The position numbers were made by a program, and so were the translations under genes. DNA of 64,000 nucleotides from Tenebrio molitor. Taxonomy: Eukaryota; Arthropoda; Insecta; Coleoptera; Tenebrionidae. Positions 12,001 through 22,058 of this stretch are shown here, piece by piece (within the stretch, counting starts at the first letter, position 1; the number at the start of each line of letters is the position of its first letter). The DNA lies in NCBI RefSeq assembly GCF_963966145.1, contig NC_091047.1, forward strand, positions 868,001 through 932,000, in the 5' to 3' direction. The notes under the pieces are model-generated. The model saw nothing but the letters and a program-made list of their open reading frames with translations, was not told where the DNA came from and made no database searches.

Positions 12001-13726
12001 ACGCCATCATCGGGATGTTCCTCTTCGGCCACGTCAAACAGCAAGGCGCTCTCGACGACATGGTCAACTTCCAGACGTTCGGAAGGTCGATGCACTTGCT
12101 CTTCAGACTGATAACTTCGGCCGGATGGAACGACGTGTTGGAGTCGCTGATGATCGAACCTCCGGAGTGCGATCCCCACTTTAGGAACCAGTCGAACGGC
12201 GACTGCGGGTACCCTCTCCTCTCCATCATCTACTTCACCAGCTTCATCATCATCAACTACATGATCGTCATCAACATGTACATCGCCATCATCCTTGAGA
12301 ATTTCAACCAAGCTCATCAAGAAGAGGAGATCGGCATCGTCGAGGACGACTTGGAGATGTTCTACATCCGGTGGAGCAAGTAGGTGGTCTTTGAAGGGAG
12401 ATCGAAGGACGGGTCCTGAGACTTGGTTGTTTTCAGATACGATCCTCACGCCGCTCAATTTATTCGATTTTCTCAACTTTCCGACTTCATCGCTTCTCTA
12501 GATCCCCCCTTAGGCATATCGAAGCCGAACACGGTGGCTTTAGTGAGCTTCAATTTGCCCATCGCGAAAGGCAATAAAATCCACTGTTTAGATATTCTTC
12601 ACGCGTTAGTTAAGCACGTGCTCGGTCACGTGGAAGAGACTGATAACTTTAGACAGGTGAGATCTGGTGAACTCGCGCTTGCAAGATGAACGAGCGGTAT
12701 CTTTTCCAGTTGCAAGAGCAAATGGACATCAAGTTCAAGAAGCAGTTTCCGACGCGGAAAGAGTTGGAAATCGTGTCGTCGACGAGGATTTGGAAGCGAC
12801 AAGACAAGGCCGCCAGGCTGATCCAGAAAACCTTCCGGGAATACGTCAAGTAGGTGATCGGAAGCGGTGGGGAGATGAAGGTGGTTGACGAAGTGAGTTG
12901 CAGGCGGAAAAGGGAGCGGGAGCGGGTGCAGGAGGAGGTGGACGAGATGACGCAGACGTCGTCGCCGGGCGGGGGCTGGCAGGGCCGGCTGTCCGCTTTC
13001 CTGCATGTGCATCGAGGGAGTCGCGCCTCTTCTCGCAAGTCCTCTAGGGCCTCTGACGCGAGCGATCTCAGCGAATTGGGCGGACCGTGGTTGAACTTGC
13101 CGCTGCTGTTGCTCTCGAGCGCCACCAACATGGACCCAGAGGAGCTGGACCTGACGCGCGACGCCGCCGATGTCAGCATAAAGGTAAGCGGGGCGACGCC
13201 CGAGGCCACGACGCCCGCGTTGGCTCAGCCGACGCGTCGTCGGAGCATCTACAACTTCCCGTTCTTCCTCCGGCACCAGGACGCGGTGGAGACGCCCGAC
13301 GAGACGGCGTCGCCGCCGGCGTCCAAGCGCTCGACGCAATCGCTCCACCCGGCGATGGCCGAGGACCCCAAGCCGAAGCGGGGCAGCATCATCAGAAGAA
13401 AACGGGTAGGTTCGGTCAAAGCCAGGCCGACCGGGGGTGGCATCACCCCCGCCCAGAGGGCAGAATCGGAGCCATTAAACGGTGCGGACGTTAGTATTTT
13501 AGTGACGGAGGCCTCGCCAGAAGCACCCATCCTTAAGCCGCCGCTGCAGCGGCAGCAGAGCGAGGCGACTGTTGTTCAAGTGTTAGTTCATAGGGAAAGT
13601 GAGGAGTACAACCAGGACGATGACGACGCCGCTCCCACCATACAAGTCACCGACGACTCTAGTGTCACGGACTTGGTTCAAGTCGTAACGGACTCTACGC
13701 CAAACAGTAACACCATAGACAGCTGA
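1..13726 (+). CDS. NaCP60E: DSC1/NaCP60E-type voltage-gated cation channel, 3' part (5'-partial)
   Basis: This is a four-domain voltage-gated channel of the plasma membrane. The 5' end lies outside the window. Exons: 1-25, 3571-3754, 4672-5029, 5266-5692, 5741-5904, 5959-6103, 6684-6901, 6956-7126, 7180-7373, 7578-7683, 7739-7864, 8478-8652, 9048-9169, 9218-9395, 9452-9755, 9807-10122, 10644-10919, 10974-11078, 11128-11319, 11366-11654, 11710-12379, 12437-12656, 12710-12849, 12904-13726. All are GT-AG and phases agree (5928 nt, 1975 aa). Pore residues are D (4868-4870), E (7636-7638), E (11137-11139) and A (12120-12122). DEEA is the DSC1/BSC1 pattern; para has DEKA. The III-IV linker carries MFL (11387-11395) where para has MFM. 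S4 arginine/lysine ladders are visible in domains II, III and IV. An IQ-like motif (AARLIQKTFREYVK) lies in the C-terminus. From family knowledge, DSC1 channels are calcium-permeable cation channels of neurons. The introns at 5693-5740 and 5905-5958 are multiples of three with no stop, so retention is possible. The last exon could hide another intron. Confidence 0.93.
955..2016 (+). CDS. secreted leucine-rich repeat protein, nested in a channel intron
   Basis: An intronless 353-aa frame. It starts with a hydrophobic leader (MLRSGAFVILLMRASGSLAC) that reads as a signal peptide. About seven LRRs of the LxxLxLxxNxL type follow between roughly residues 75 and 270. A cysteine-rich C-terminal cap of LRRCT type follows (NPWKCSCLDQIYRWLHE and later Cys residues, about 278-350). 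No transmembrane segment or GPI-like tail is visible, so the product is probably secreted. The AATAAA at 2039-2044 is 23 bp after the stop. The gene lies wholly inside the channel intron 26-3570 on the same strand and faces a paralogue at 2176-3246 tail to tail. The binding partner cannot be told. The frame is GC-rich and antisense frames over it are shadows. Confidence 0.88.
   Translation: MLRSGAFVILLMRASGSLACHAFRQTNMTVVPELGERYAATVTGCIQRTEFETVVTEIYVKNQAVPLLERDAIRHMRQLTTVSLERCQIATVQPAVFRNVPRLRRVRLAFNEFKKVPKGTFSTLPQLEVLELTHNEIEEVEDGAFGNCTTLKKVRVGFNNLEVWSDKWFTNSTNVELIDFQHNAIKVLPRRAFGQLQQLENICFDYNELEAIHDEAFVGIARLEFLGLRYNKLKSIQPTVFSNGLTITKLMLDANFLNYLPMRLMGRIEVKEMSVFGNPWKCSCLDQIYRWLHETNGTIKVLDFCSGRDIPVCYSGSSHVCRDTVDDEGTASYLETLKKLKPPLHKFCARLGT
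2176..3246 (-). CDS. secreted leucine-rich repeat protein, paralogue of the neighbour
   Basis: An intronless 356-aa frame on the minus strand, starting at 3246. The signal peptide is MRLFSICTFLLFFSKSAFS. The same layout as the gene at 955-2016 follows: a short N-terminal region with CIERVAFPNPVVEVYVKHQN (neighbour: CIQRTEFETVVTEIYVKNQ), LRRs over about residues 75-270, then an LRRCT-like cap (NPWKCLCLDRVLLWLHEMNA). The end, DPPLDKYCARLD, matches PPLHKFCARLGT in the neighbour. The two genes are therefore a diverged duplicate pair. They are convergent, with only 159 bp between stops. A minus-strand AATAAA (plus 2113-2118) serves this gene. It is nested in the channel intron, antisense to the host transcript. 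Function is unknown beyond a likely extracellular protein-binding role. Confidence 0.88.
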   Translation of the reverse strand: MRLFSICTFLLFFSKSAFSTKCVSLEDVKMTVYSSGGVSYETSITGCIERVAFPNPVVEVYVKHQNIPRLGRDSVRNMKHLHTVTFDNCGVKVVAPGAFRNVPNLKSVRIVSGVLEEVPNGVFSALPKLGILKFHRNKIKTIERGAFAGISTLKQVFCDHNELREWDPRWFTNSTNLEIVDFQRNKIRSLPRRAFYDLPNVKEIYFEYNELETVQPEAFTTLQKLKYLGLRYNRLKSLDSKVFPTDMIIDTLTIDANYFNFLSRKVLAALVVKRLTVDGNPWKCLCLDRVLLWLHEMNATAVRSDNCVGGSVPVCSFASTFSTSCTEMVDNDVTRRYLDELRKVDPPLDKYCARLD

Positions 13727-15200
13727 TCTGAACTCGCACACACCGAACTATCGCAATAATTCAAAAAGTAGGTTTAGGAGCGGCGGCGGATCGGGCGGCG
13801 GCACGCGAACGGTTCCACTTGCACACGATCGCGATCATCGTCAACATTTCAACATTCCACAATCACCATCGCAGCACCTTCGACGACGTGTACACTCCAG
13901 AATTATTGTGCATTTTGTTCAAATTTTAAAGCTCCACAAAATCAAATCGATCATAAAAAGTAACACACGACGCACTCTCGTACATATCTACCACTGACAC
14001 GGACCAATTAAACAAAAAATTAAAACGCCAACTGTCAATTCTTAAATGTATTGTTGCCAACACTTGCGAAAAAAATGTTGCCATCTTTGAAATTCAAAAC
14101 ACCCAAACCCTATTTTTCGGCCATCACAAAAGTGGAGCACGCAACGAAGAGTTAAATTGTCGGTCGGTGTAAAAGATAGTAAGTAACGTTAAGTCTCGAT
14201 TGTCAAAGAACCGAACCGCTGCTGAACACCGCCCGGTCCGAGTCGCGTACATTTTTTATTTGATACAATTAGAGGTTAATTTTTTAAGATTATTGTAAAA
14301 AAAAATGATAAAGCGAATTAATTCTAATTCAAATGCTTTGGGCATATTGTACATAAATTATGAAAAACCAACAAAAAATATGCATTTTTTGAGACATGTA
14401 GATAGAGCATTTTAAACGAGTGATCCTGTTTCGTTTTTGCGAATCTGACAGTTTGTATAGTTAAGAAAATTAATCAATAACTTAACGTACAGGTTATTAT
14501 TAAGTCAATTAACCTTATATTAAAAAAAACCTATGACTATATCTCTACAAAAAGAGACATCGTACAATCAGTAGCGAAAATAGCATCTAGTGTTAAGGAT
14601 AATGTTAAAATAATATAGCATGGGAGATTTTCGTTGGCGTTATTTTATTAATCATCTAGAAGTCGATATTTAGAGAAGAAGTTGATGTAAATATATGTTG
14701 ACAATATAATTGTACATTACTCAAAGGCCTACACAAAAAGACTACAGTTATTGTAACGCCTTTTCGTCCTCCACTTTAACAGCCTCAGTTCTCTTCTCTC
14801 TCTATCTCTTTGTCACTCTCTCATCGTTACATATCAGCCTGCAGAGACATTCCTCCTGTATGTACATAGGTGAGTCGTTCAGGTGGAGGAGCGAAAACGT
14901 AAAAACCGTAAAAACACAATTGTTATGATATTCGAATAAGATACTTGAAATGCTACAATTCTCGGTTGATTAGACGCACCACCCAGTCCCACGATTCTCG
15001 ATTCCTCGCACTTTTATTAGTTGGAAACGAAACTTGTTCTTCCTAAAATTCTTCTTTGACGAATGTCCAAAATTCAGCTTTCGTTCGCTTGACATGACAA
15101 AAATGACGCTAATCAGGGGGCCAGACGTGTGCATTGTAATAGTCGATCAAGTAGTGTACATAAAATAACATAATAAATAAAACCGATCATGTAGAGAATT
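13727..15200 (+). other. probable 3' UTR of the channel gene
   Basis: There is no credible coding frame between the channel stop and the NDUFS4 3' end. The sequence is AT-rich. An AATAAA at 15172-15177 could end the channel transcript, giving a 3' UTR of about 1.45 kb. The downstream stretch to 15713 holds only the GC-rich hairpin listed separately. Confidence 0.5.
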
Positions 15201-15321
15201 AGTCTGTCTTTAATGCTTGGAAATAAAATTATAACTTGTTTATACGAAAGATTTCTTCTTCCTTATTACATGCAAAAAGAAATTTTATTCATTGTGATAT
15301 TGTGCATCAAAAGACGGGTCC

Positions 15322-15363
15322 CGGCGGGAGGAGCCCCGCGACGGCGGGTCCCTCCTCCCGCCG
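15322..15363. repeat. GC-rich hairpin in AT-rich intergenic DNA
   Basis: A perfect 12-bp inverted repeat, cggcgggaggag at 15322-15333 and its complement at 15352-15363, encloses an 18-nt GC-rich loop. The surroundings are strongly AT-rich. It lies between the 3' ends of the channel gene and NDUFS4. It may be a structured 3' region or a transposon scrap; neither can be decided here. Confidence 0.6.
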
Positions 15364-15713
15364 CGACTCTCATAAATTGTTACAAATCGTATTGTTGCAT
15401 TTTATGAGGCAGATTTGAATAAAGTTTATTGCCAAAATATTTAATAAATGTATATAATCGCCAAAGTTATGAGGGGCTGCGTGTCAGAAACCTGTTTCCG
15501 CGCGCAGCTTTTGCTGTTTTGTTAGCTATTTATATTGCTAGTGATAACGTTTACCTAGATTGCCTTCATCAGATATTTTAAATATCATTGTTAATTTTAA
15601 TATAGTAGCGGACAAACACTAGAGTAGACTTGTGTACAAATCTTTAAATTGTCAAAGTTATAGCTTTTAAATTAAAAATAAAACCAAATTAATCAAACTC
15701 TCTATTTAATCGA

Positions 15714-16432
15714 CTACTTGGTGGAGACGCGCGTGCGCTTGTTCCACGAAAAATTCACTCCGTAACTCTTCGGCTTGAACGGCTTTTCGAACGAACTCTC
15801 TTGAACGTACCAGTCCCAACCGTTCTTCTCGCAATACTTGATGGCGTCTTCTTTCGACTCGAACTGGATCTTCATGTTGGACAGTGGGTCGCCACTAGTA
15901 CAATTTTTGTTCAATCGATCCACGCCCAACCTCGCCAACTCACCTCGAGCACCACCCCATCAGCGGGTTCTCCCATCTCTCTCGCGTTTCAAAATCCATC
16001 TCCCAGTGACCGGTGTTGTCGGTGCCGCTCTGCATCGCGTTCTTCGCGGGCTCGTAAATGCGCACCAGGCGTTCTTTCACGTGCTCCTCGGGGACTCCCG
16101 TCACTGGCGAAATATCAGTCTAAAAATACACGTTGGGTTTGTTGCGTCAAATGAGCGGAGACTCACGGTCGCATCTACTGTTATGTAACCTTGCAATCTC
16201 TTGCGCTGTTCCACTTCTTCCGGGTTTAAAAGGGCCAAGTCGCTGATCTGGGGGGCTTCCTTTTGACCTCGGGATTTAGAAATGTCGTCGGTGCACCTAC
16301 TCGATGTGGTAGAGATGCTCGCGAGAGACCTAAAAGTGAGGTTATAACGGTGAAAGAAACGCATCGAGACACTCGCCATTTCAAATTGGGGCACCTTTGA
16401 AGAGCCTTCGAACGTAAGATTATCGAAGCCAT
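15714..16432 (-). CDS. NDUFS4: NADH dehydrogenase (ubiquinone) iron-sulfur protein 4, mitochondrial
   Basis: This is an accessory subunit of respiratory complex I in the mitochondrial matrix arm. Four minus-strand exons: 16432-16371, 16329-16167, 16119-15944, 15894-15714. Together they give 582 nt, 193 aa, with consistent phases. The N-terminus (MASIILRSKALQRCPNLKWR) is basic and lacks acidic residues, as expected for a mitochondrial targeting peptide. The core carries family signatures: VRIYEPAKNAMQSGT, GHWEMDFETRERWENPLMGW, SGDPLSNMKIQF and the C-terminal NFSWNKRTRVSTK. Length is close to the usual 170-190 aa. Its 3' end faces the channel gene. The next gene downstream of its promoter is a GH20 copy on the same strand. 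Confidence 0.96.
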
Positions 16433-16735
16433 TGCAAAATGGCAAATTTAATCGACAACAGAATTTTGCTCGAACAGCTGATTGTTATGTCAACTGTCAA
16501 GCTATTGCCAACCGTAAGTTAAAAGTCACCAAATCGATTTTTTTCTGTGGTATCTAAATCGAGTTTTTATTCATAATTCACGACGTAAAAATTCTTCCAG
16601 GTCGTGATAATATGTGGTGACGAAAGATTTGGGAGAAATCAGCGACCGTTAAAATATGTTTGTGTTCTAAACCAGTGACCCTCAACATTTTGTGTGAAAT
16701 AAAACCGCCATTTTGAAATTTGCAAATTTTATTGT

Positions 16736-18630
16736 TTAAAGACAAACTCCTGGACCGTTAGGCGGCTGAGCCTCGATCCCTCTCCTGTTCATCCTGCAAG
16801 CGTGCTCCTCAATTCTTCTTTGGGCGTCGGTCATGTCCTTAACATTTGCCGCGGACCAAAGACGTTCAGCTGCGGCACTCGCTCTCGGCCAGACTCTTTG
16901 CATCACGCTGTGTTCGTTGACGTATTCCCCCCACATGCAGACCTCACCACCCAAAATAAGTTGCCTTTGTTCGTCGGTGTCGACATACTCGAGTGGGTAG
17001 CAATCGTAGAACAAATTCCAGTCTCCTCCGCTGTGCAGATTGGACAAGTACCAGCACGACGAGTACAAAGCGTATTTTCCGGCTTTGGTGACCTACAAGA
17101 TGCCCTTTTCAGAATAACTCCGCACAGCCAGAACTACCTAATTACCTGATTTAGAGTCGCGGGGCCTCCGTTGAACTTCCACACGTGAACCACCGTCGAC
17201 TCCGGCAAATCCACTCCGTTGACGAAGACTTCCTCCCAGACGAGGTAGTTAGAGCCGAGACCGTCTAAAATATCGACCACGTGCTGGATAAAATAGTTTT
17301 CGAGTTTTTCGTACGAGGCTAGGTCGTTGGCTGCCATGAACGCGGTCAAGTCAGGATTGCTTTTCCTGCAAGAACAAAATGTGACAAGAATATTTACGAG
17401 TCGGAAGAACCGACCAACACTCAAAATCAACTTCATCTCCACCGATGTGAAAATAAGAATCTGGAAAAACATCTGTGACTTCCGCGAACAGCTGCGAAAT
17501 AAACTCGTAGGTCGTGTTCTTGGAGGGGTCCATGGGTCCCAACTGTCCGTTAGCTTCGTCTCCAGTGTAGCAGCTCGTTAACAGTTCAGGGTGCGAAACT
17601 CCCCAAGATCTGGTGTGACCCGGAGTATCGAACTCCGGAACCACTCGAATTCCCCGAAGACGAGCGTATTCGATCACTCTCTTCACGTCGCTCTGTTCGT
17701 AAACTGTGGCGACCGGATGGTAAGCTCCTTCGTCGCTGCAGAAAGAATCGACTATTAGTTGAAAAGGAGGGAGTTTGAAAGTGACCTCAGTTCTGGAAAA
17801 GCGCGACTCTTGTAGGGAAAGCTGTGGTCGTCGGTCAGATGCCAATGGAAGACGTTCAGTTTGTTGTACGCCATGGCGTCCAAAGTCTTGAAAATGATGG
17901 AAACCGGCTCAAAGTGACGCGAGGTGTCCAGAAGGAGGCCTCTGTAGGGGTGCGTCGGGAAGTCGGTGATGCTAGTCGCGTTGATGACGAGCTGCGACAA
18001 GTGTTAAATGAAGAATAAATGGTACGACTCTGTCGACGAGGCTTACGACGTCTTGTTCTGTGTAGATCAGTTGAGAGAATGTCTCCAAGCCGCGCAGTAC
18101 TCCCCAGATGGTGGCCGCTGACAGAAGACTCTCCTCGGCGCTAACAGTCAAAGAGTCTAAACTGGATTATCGGTCTGATCTGTCGTGGTCAACTCACAGT
18201 TTTCGTCATCTCCAAAAGCTGGAAGTATCTCCTCGCTGGCGCACTCTCCGGTCAGTTCAATCGTTAAACTGTCCAGATTTCCGAGAGAGCTGTCAAGATC
18301 CAGTAGACTTTGTTTTGTCCAGCTCTTTTTGAGAGTCGCAGTGGCTATGATCGTCCAGTATCTAGTCAAAGCGTCGTTGAGGAAGTTGGGACAACCGATG
18401 TTGTCCGGCGCCTACGATTTGTCACTTGTCAAATGCTCAAATGTCAAATTGACGGACCTTCTTACCTTAAAGCTAAAAGTGTGAGGTCGGATTACGAAAA
18501 AATCTTGCGATTTCTCTTGTTGTTGGGGTTTCGGCCATACTTCGCCTTTTGTGGCGTGGACCACCGGACCCGGATTTATCGCAGAAGAACAAGAGAAAAT
18601 CGCTACCAAGACCACGACGATTTTGAACAT
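16736..18630 (-). CDS. GH20 beta-N-acetylhexosaminidase, copy 1 (catalytic pair intact)
   Basis: A secreted exo-beta-N-acetylhexosaminidase of the insect chitooligosaccharidolytic type (family knowledge). It removes terminal GlcNAc/GalNAc. Seven minus-strand exons: 18630-18466, 18411-18198, 18156-18047, 17991-17786, 17735-17415, 17365-17146, 17092-16736. Together they give 1593 nt, 530 aa. The signal peptide is MFKIVVVLVAIFSCSSA. The barrel shows the first-strand Arg (LLLDTSRHF), HWHLTDDHSF, EFDTPGHT and the catalytic Asp-Glu (HIGGDEVDF, residues 332-333). It also has YLVWEEVF, VHVWK and CMWGEYVNE. It differs from copy 2 in exon 6 (HVWKFNGG against HVWRDGG) and at scattered sites. A minus-strand TATA box lies at 18672-18679. 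The gene is the left half of a palindromic duplication, head to head with copy 2. Confidence 0.94.
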
Positions 18631-18671
18631 GGTGGCAGAGATCTGACTAGGTCAGATGTGTTTTTGATTGA

Positions 18672-18679
18672 TATTTATA
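18672..18679 (-). promoter_or_regulatory. TATA box of GH20 copy 1
   Basis: TATAAATA on the minus strand, 41 bp before the start codon. The same octamer occurs before six other GH20 copies. Confidence 0.7.
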
Positions 18680-18741
18680 AGAAGAGGCGATCTAATCGAT
18701 CGATCTCTAGGATCTAATTGTAGTACAAAATCTGCAATCTA

Positions 18742-19109
18742 GATGTAGGAAACTTAAGTGATAAAAAATCAGAAACTTCAGTTATTTTGGAAAGTTTCGA
18801 GAGGTTTTTAGTTTTCGTACTATGATGTTTACACAACTCGCAAATTACGTTATCGTTGTTTGCGTCCATTGTCAAGTTATCTTTTTTAATCGCTTAATAC
18901 AAACAAAACATTCGAGAGACACTTTAACTTTGATTAATGATCAGCTGACTCTTTTTTGTCAACACTGAACAAACAAAAATAATAATCAAACAAGTTTAAT
19001 ATTGTAGCAAATCTATTACGACACTTCCACTCGACCCAATGTCGACACTTTCGAAACTTTCCAAAAAAACTGAAGTTTTTGATTTTTTATCACTTAAGTT
19101 TCCTACATC
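18742..19109. mobile_element. 368-bp MITE with about 55-bp terminal inverted repeats
   Basis: The left end GATGTAGGAAACTTAAGTGA (18742 onward) recurs as its complement ending at 19109. Homology extends about 55 bp inward on each side, to ggaaagtttcga. The interior has no coding frame. It is inserted at the left boundary of the Tc1-like element, splitting that element's left TA target copy from its terminal repeat. The right flank reads aa where ta is expected, so the target duplication is imperfect. Confidence 0.8.
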
Positions 19110-19111
19110 AA

Positions 19112-20060
19112 CACTGCCCCAAAAAACTTAAGGATATTGCTGTTTGTGAACAAGAGAGGAAGAACAGGGATCATAATCGATACACATGTGTAATTCCATT
19201 CATTTTCAGTCAAATCAATACACAATGGAACTAAGAAAAAAGTAAAAACTTTGAAATTAAATAAAATTTAAACTAAATTAAATAAAATAGTTTTTGTTTT
19301 AATTTCAAATAATCGGTATTTCGTCCTCGTACCCGTATAACTTCTCTAATACGACGAATTAAGTTGTCAATCTCTTCCTGGGGGATCTGTTGCCACAAAA
19401 TAGGTAACAAGTCACTCAATTCCCGAATATTCTCTGGATAAGGCACAGGGCGATTCTGAAATAAGTTTGGAAAAAAAACCCGGTAATTGGTGATAATGAG
19501 AAGAAGTTATAGACAAAAAAATTTTCTTATAAAAGTTTTTTGTTTTCGAGATACAAATGATTGAAAATTTGGTCAAAATTGCTAGTACGCTGCTGAGTTA
19601 AAGGTGATTGCCTGATTATCTTGATAGTTTAGCAACAATAATAATCAAAGGTAAAAGGTCCCCGTCAGTCACAAACTCCTCTCGATCATTTCCATAGAAA
19701 CATTCACAAAGCAGTGTGCTTGCACCTACGACTTTATTGTGGAGTTGATGTAACTAATGGAGTGAACAAATTCCGACAAATTTTCGCTATTCATAGGCGT
19801 TGAAAATACAAGAATATAAGGTAATTTCCATCCTTTTGATTTCACCTTCAAAAGTAATTTACGCAGAATTAATTTGTGTCAAGGATACTCCACATTTTTT
19901 TTTCAAACTTATTTCAGAATCACCTGTATTCTGCGAGAGTGTTTCCAAGGTTTCAGGCGAGTTCAATGGGGTTGAAGTCCGGAGATCGTGCAGGTAGCTG
20001 AAAATGTTGAATTTCCTGCAAATCTAAGGTTTCCAAAACCTTAACTTTTTTGGGGCAGTG
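19112..20060. mobile_element. internally deleted Tc1/mariner-like element at the palindrome centre
   Basis: Terminal inverted repeats CACTGCCCCAAAAAACTTAA (19112 onward) and its complement ending at 20060 agree over 22 bp with one mismatch. A TA follows on the right (20061-20062) and the left arm ends in TA (18740-18741). This is the target duplication expected for Tc1/mariner. At 949 bp it is shorter than a full element and holds only a transposase C-terminal remnant. Confidence 0.8.
19312..19452 (-). pseudogene. Tc1-like transposase C-terminal remnant
   Basis: Translating the minus strand from 19452 gives about 47 codons that include LWQQIPQEEIDNLIRRI and then VIRVRGRNT. This matches the end of Tc1-family transposases, where W-x-x-IPQE-x-I-x-NLI precedes the final RGG-type motif. 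The DDE catalytic core is absent. It lies inside the element bounded by the CACTGCCCC repeats. Confidence 0.7.
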
Positions 20061-20122
20061 TAGATTACAGATTTTGTACTACAATCAGATCCTAGAGATC
20101 GATCGATTAGATCGCCTCTTCT

Positions 20123-20130
20123 TATAAATA
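20123..20130 (+). promoter_or_regulatory. TATA box of GH20 copy 2
   Basis: TATAAATA, 42 bp before the start codon. It mirrors the copy 1 box in the inverted duplication. Confidence 0.7.
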
Positions 20131-20171
20131 TCAATCAAAAACACGTCTGACCTAGTCAGATCTCTGCCACC

Positions 20172-22058
20172 ATGTTCAAAATCGTCGTCGTCTTGGTAGC
20201 GATTTTCTCTTGTTCTTCTGCGATAAATCCGGGTCCGGTGGTCCACGCCACAAAAGGCGAAGTATGGCCGAAACCCCAACAACAAGAGAAATCGCAAGAT
20301 TTTTTCGTAATCCGACCTCACACTTTTAGCTTTAAGGTAAGAAGGTCCTTCAATTTGACATTTAAGCATTTGACAAGTGACAAATCGTAGGCGCCGGACA
20401 ACATCGGTTGTCCCAACTTCCTCAACGACGCTTTGACTAGATACTGGACGATCATAGCCACCGCGACTCTCAAAAAGAGCTGGACAAAACAAAGTCTACT
20501 GGATCTTGACAGCTCTCTCGGAAATCTGGACAGTTTAACGATTGAACTGACCGGAGAGTGCGCCAGCGAGGAGATACTTCCAGCTTTTGGAGATGACGAA
20601 AACTGTGAGTTGACCACGACAGATCAGACCGATAATCCAGTTTAGACTCTTTGACTGTTAGCGCCGAGGAGAGTCTTCTGTCAGCGGCCACCATCTGGGG
20701 AGTACTGCGCGGCTTGGAGACATTCTCCCAACTGATCTACTCAGAACAAGACGTCGTAAGCCTCGTCAAAAGAGTTGCACCACTTATTCTTCATTTAACA
20801 CTTGTCGCAGCTCGTCATCAACGCGACTAGCATCACCGACTTCCCGACGCACCCCTACAGAGGCCTCCTTCTGGACACCTCGCGTCACTTTGAGCCGGTT
20901 TCCATCATTTTCAAGACTTTGGACGCCATGGCGTACAACAAACTGAACGTCTTCCATTGGCATCTGACCGACGACCACAGCTTTCCCTACAAGAGTCGCG
21001 CTTTTCCAGAACTGAGGTCACTATCCGACTCCCTCCTTTTCAACTAATAGTCGATTCTTTCTGCAGCGACGAAGGAGCTTACCATCCGGTCGCCACAGTT
21101 TACGAACAGAGCGACGTGAAGAGAGTGATCGAATACGCTCGTCTTCGGGGAATTCGAGTGGTTCCGGAGTTCGATACTCCAGGTCACACCAGATCTTGGG
21201 GAGTTTCGCACCCTGAACTGTTAACGAGTTGCTACACCGGAGACGAAGCTAACGGAGAGTTGGGACCCATGGACCCCTCCAAGAACACGACCTACGAGTT
21301 TATTTCGCAGCTGTTCGCGGAAGTCACGGATGTCTTTCCAGATTCTTATTTTCACATCGGTGGAGATGAAGTTGATTTTGAGTGTTGGTCGGTTCTTCCG
21401 ACTCGTAAATGTTCCTGTCACATTTTGTTCTTGCAGGAAAAGCAATCCTGACTTGACCGCGTTCATGGCAGCGAACGACCTAGCCTCGTACGAAAAACTC
21501 GAAAACTATTTTATCCAGAACGTGGTCGATATTTTAGACGGTCTCGGCTCCAACTACCTCGTCTGGGAGGAAGTCTTCGTCAACGGAGTGGATTTACCGG
21601 ACTCGACGGTGGTTCACGTGTGGAGAGACGGAGGCCCTGCGACTCTAAAACAGGTAATTGGTCTGGCTGCGTGGAGTTTTTGTGAAAAGCGCATCTTGTA
21701 GGTGACCAACGCCGGGAAATACGCTTTGTACTCGTCGTGCTGGTACTTGTCCGTTCTGCACAGCGGAGGCGACTGGAACTTGTTCTACGATTGCGATCCT
21801 CTCGAGTATGTCGACACCGACGAACAAAGGAAACTTATTTTGGGTGGTGAGGTCTGCATGTGGGGGGAATACGTCAACGAACACAGCGTGATGCAAAGAG
21901 TCTGGCCGAGGGCGAGTGCCGCAGCTGAACGTCTTTGGTCCGCGGCAAACGTTAAAAACATCACCGACGCCAAAATAAGAATTGAAGAGCACGCTTGCAG
22001 GATGAACAGGAGAGGGATCGAGGCTCAGCCGCCTAACGGTCCAGGAGTTTGTCTTTAA
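20172..22058 (+). CDS. GH20 beta-N-acetylhexosaminidase, copy 2 (catalytic pair intact)
   Basis: The inverted twin of copy 1. Exons: 20172-20336, 20391-20604, 20646-20755, 20811-21016, 21067-21387, 21437-21653, 21702-22058. Together they give 1590 nt, 529 aa, all GT-AG with matching phases. It has the signal peptide MFKIVVVLVAIFSCSSA, HWHLTDDHSF, EFDTPGHT, the catalytic Asp-Glu in HIGGDEVDF (residues 332-333; Glu codon 21368-21370), YLVWEEVF, VHVWRDGG and CMWGEYVNE. The C-terminus is PPNGPGVCL, a form shared by the later copies. AATAAA lies at 22069-22074. Introns are also nearly identical to copy 1, so the duplication is recent or kept alike by conversion. Confidence 0.95.
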
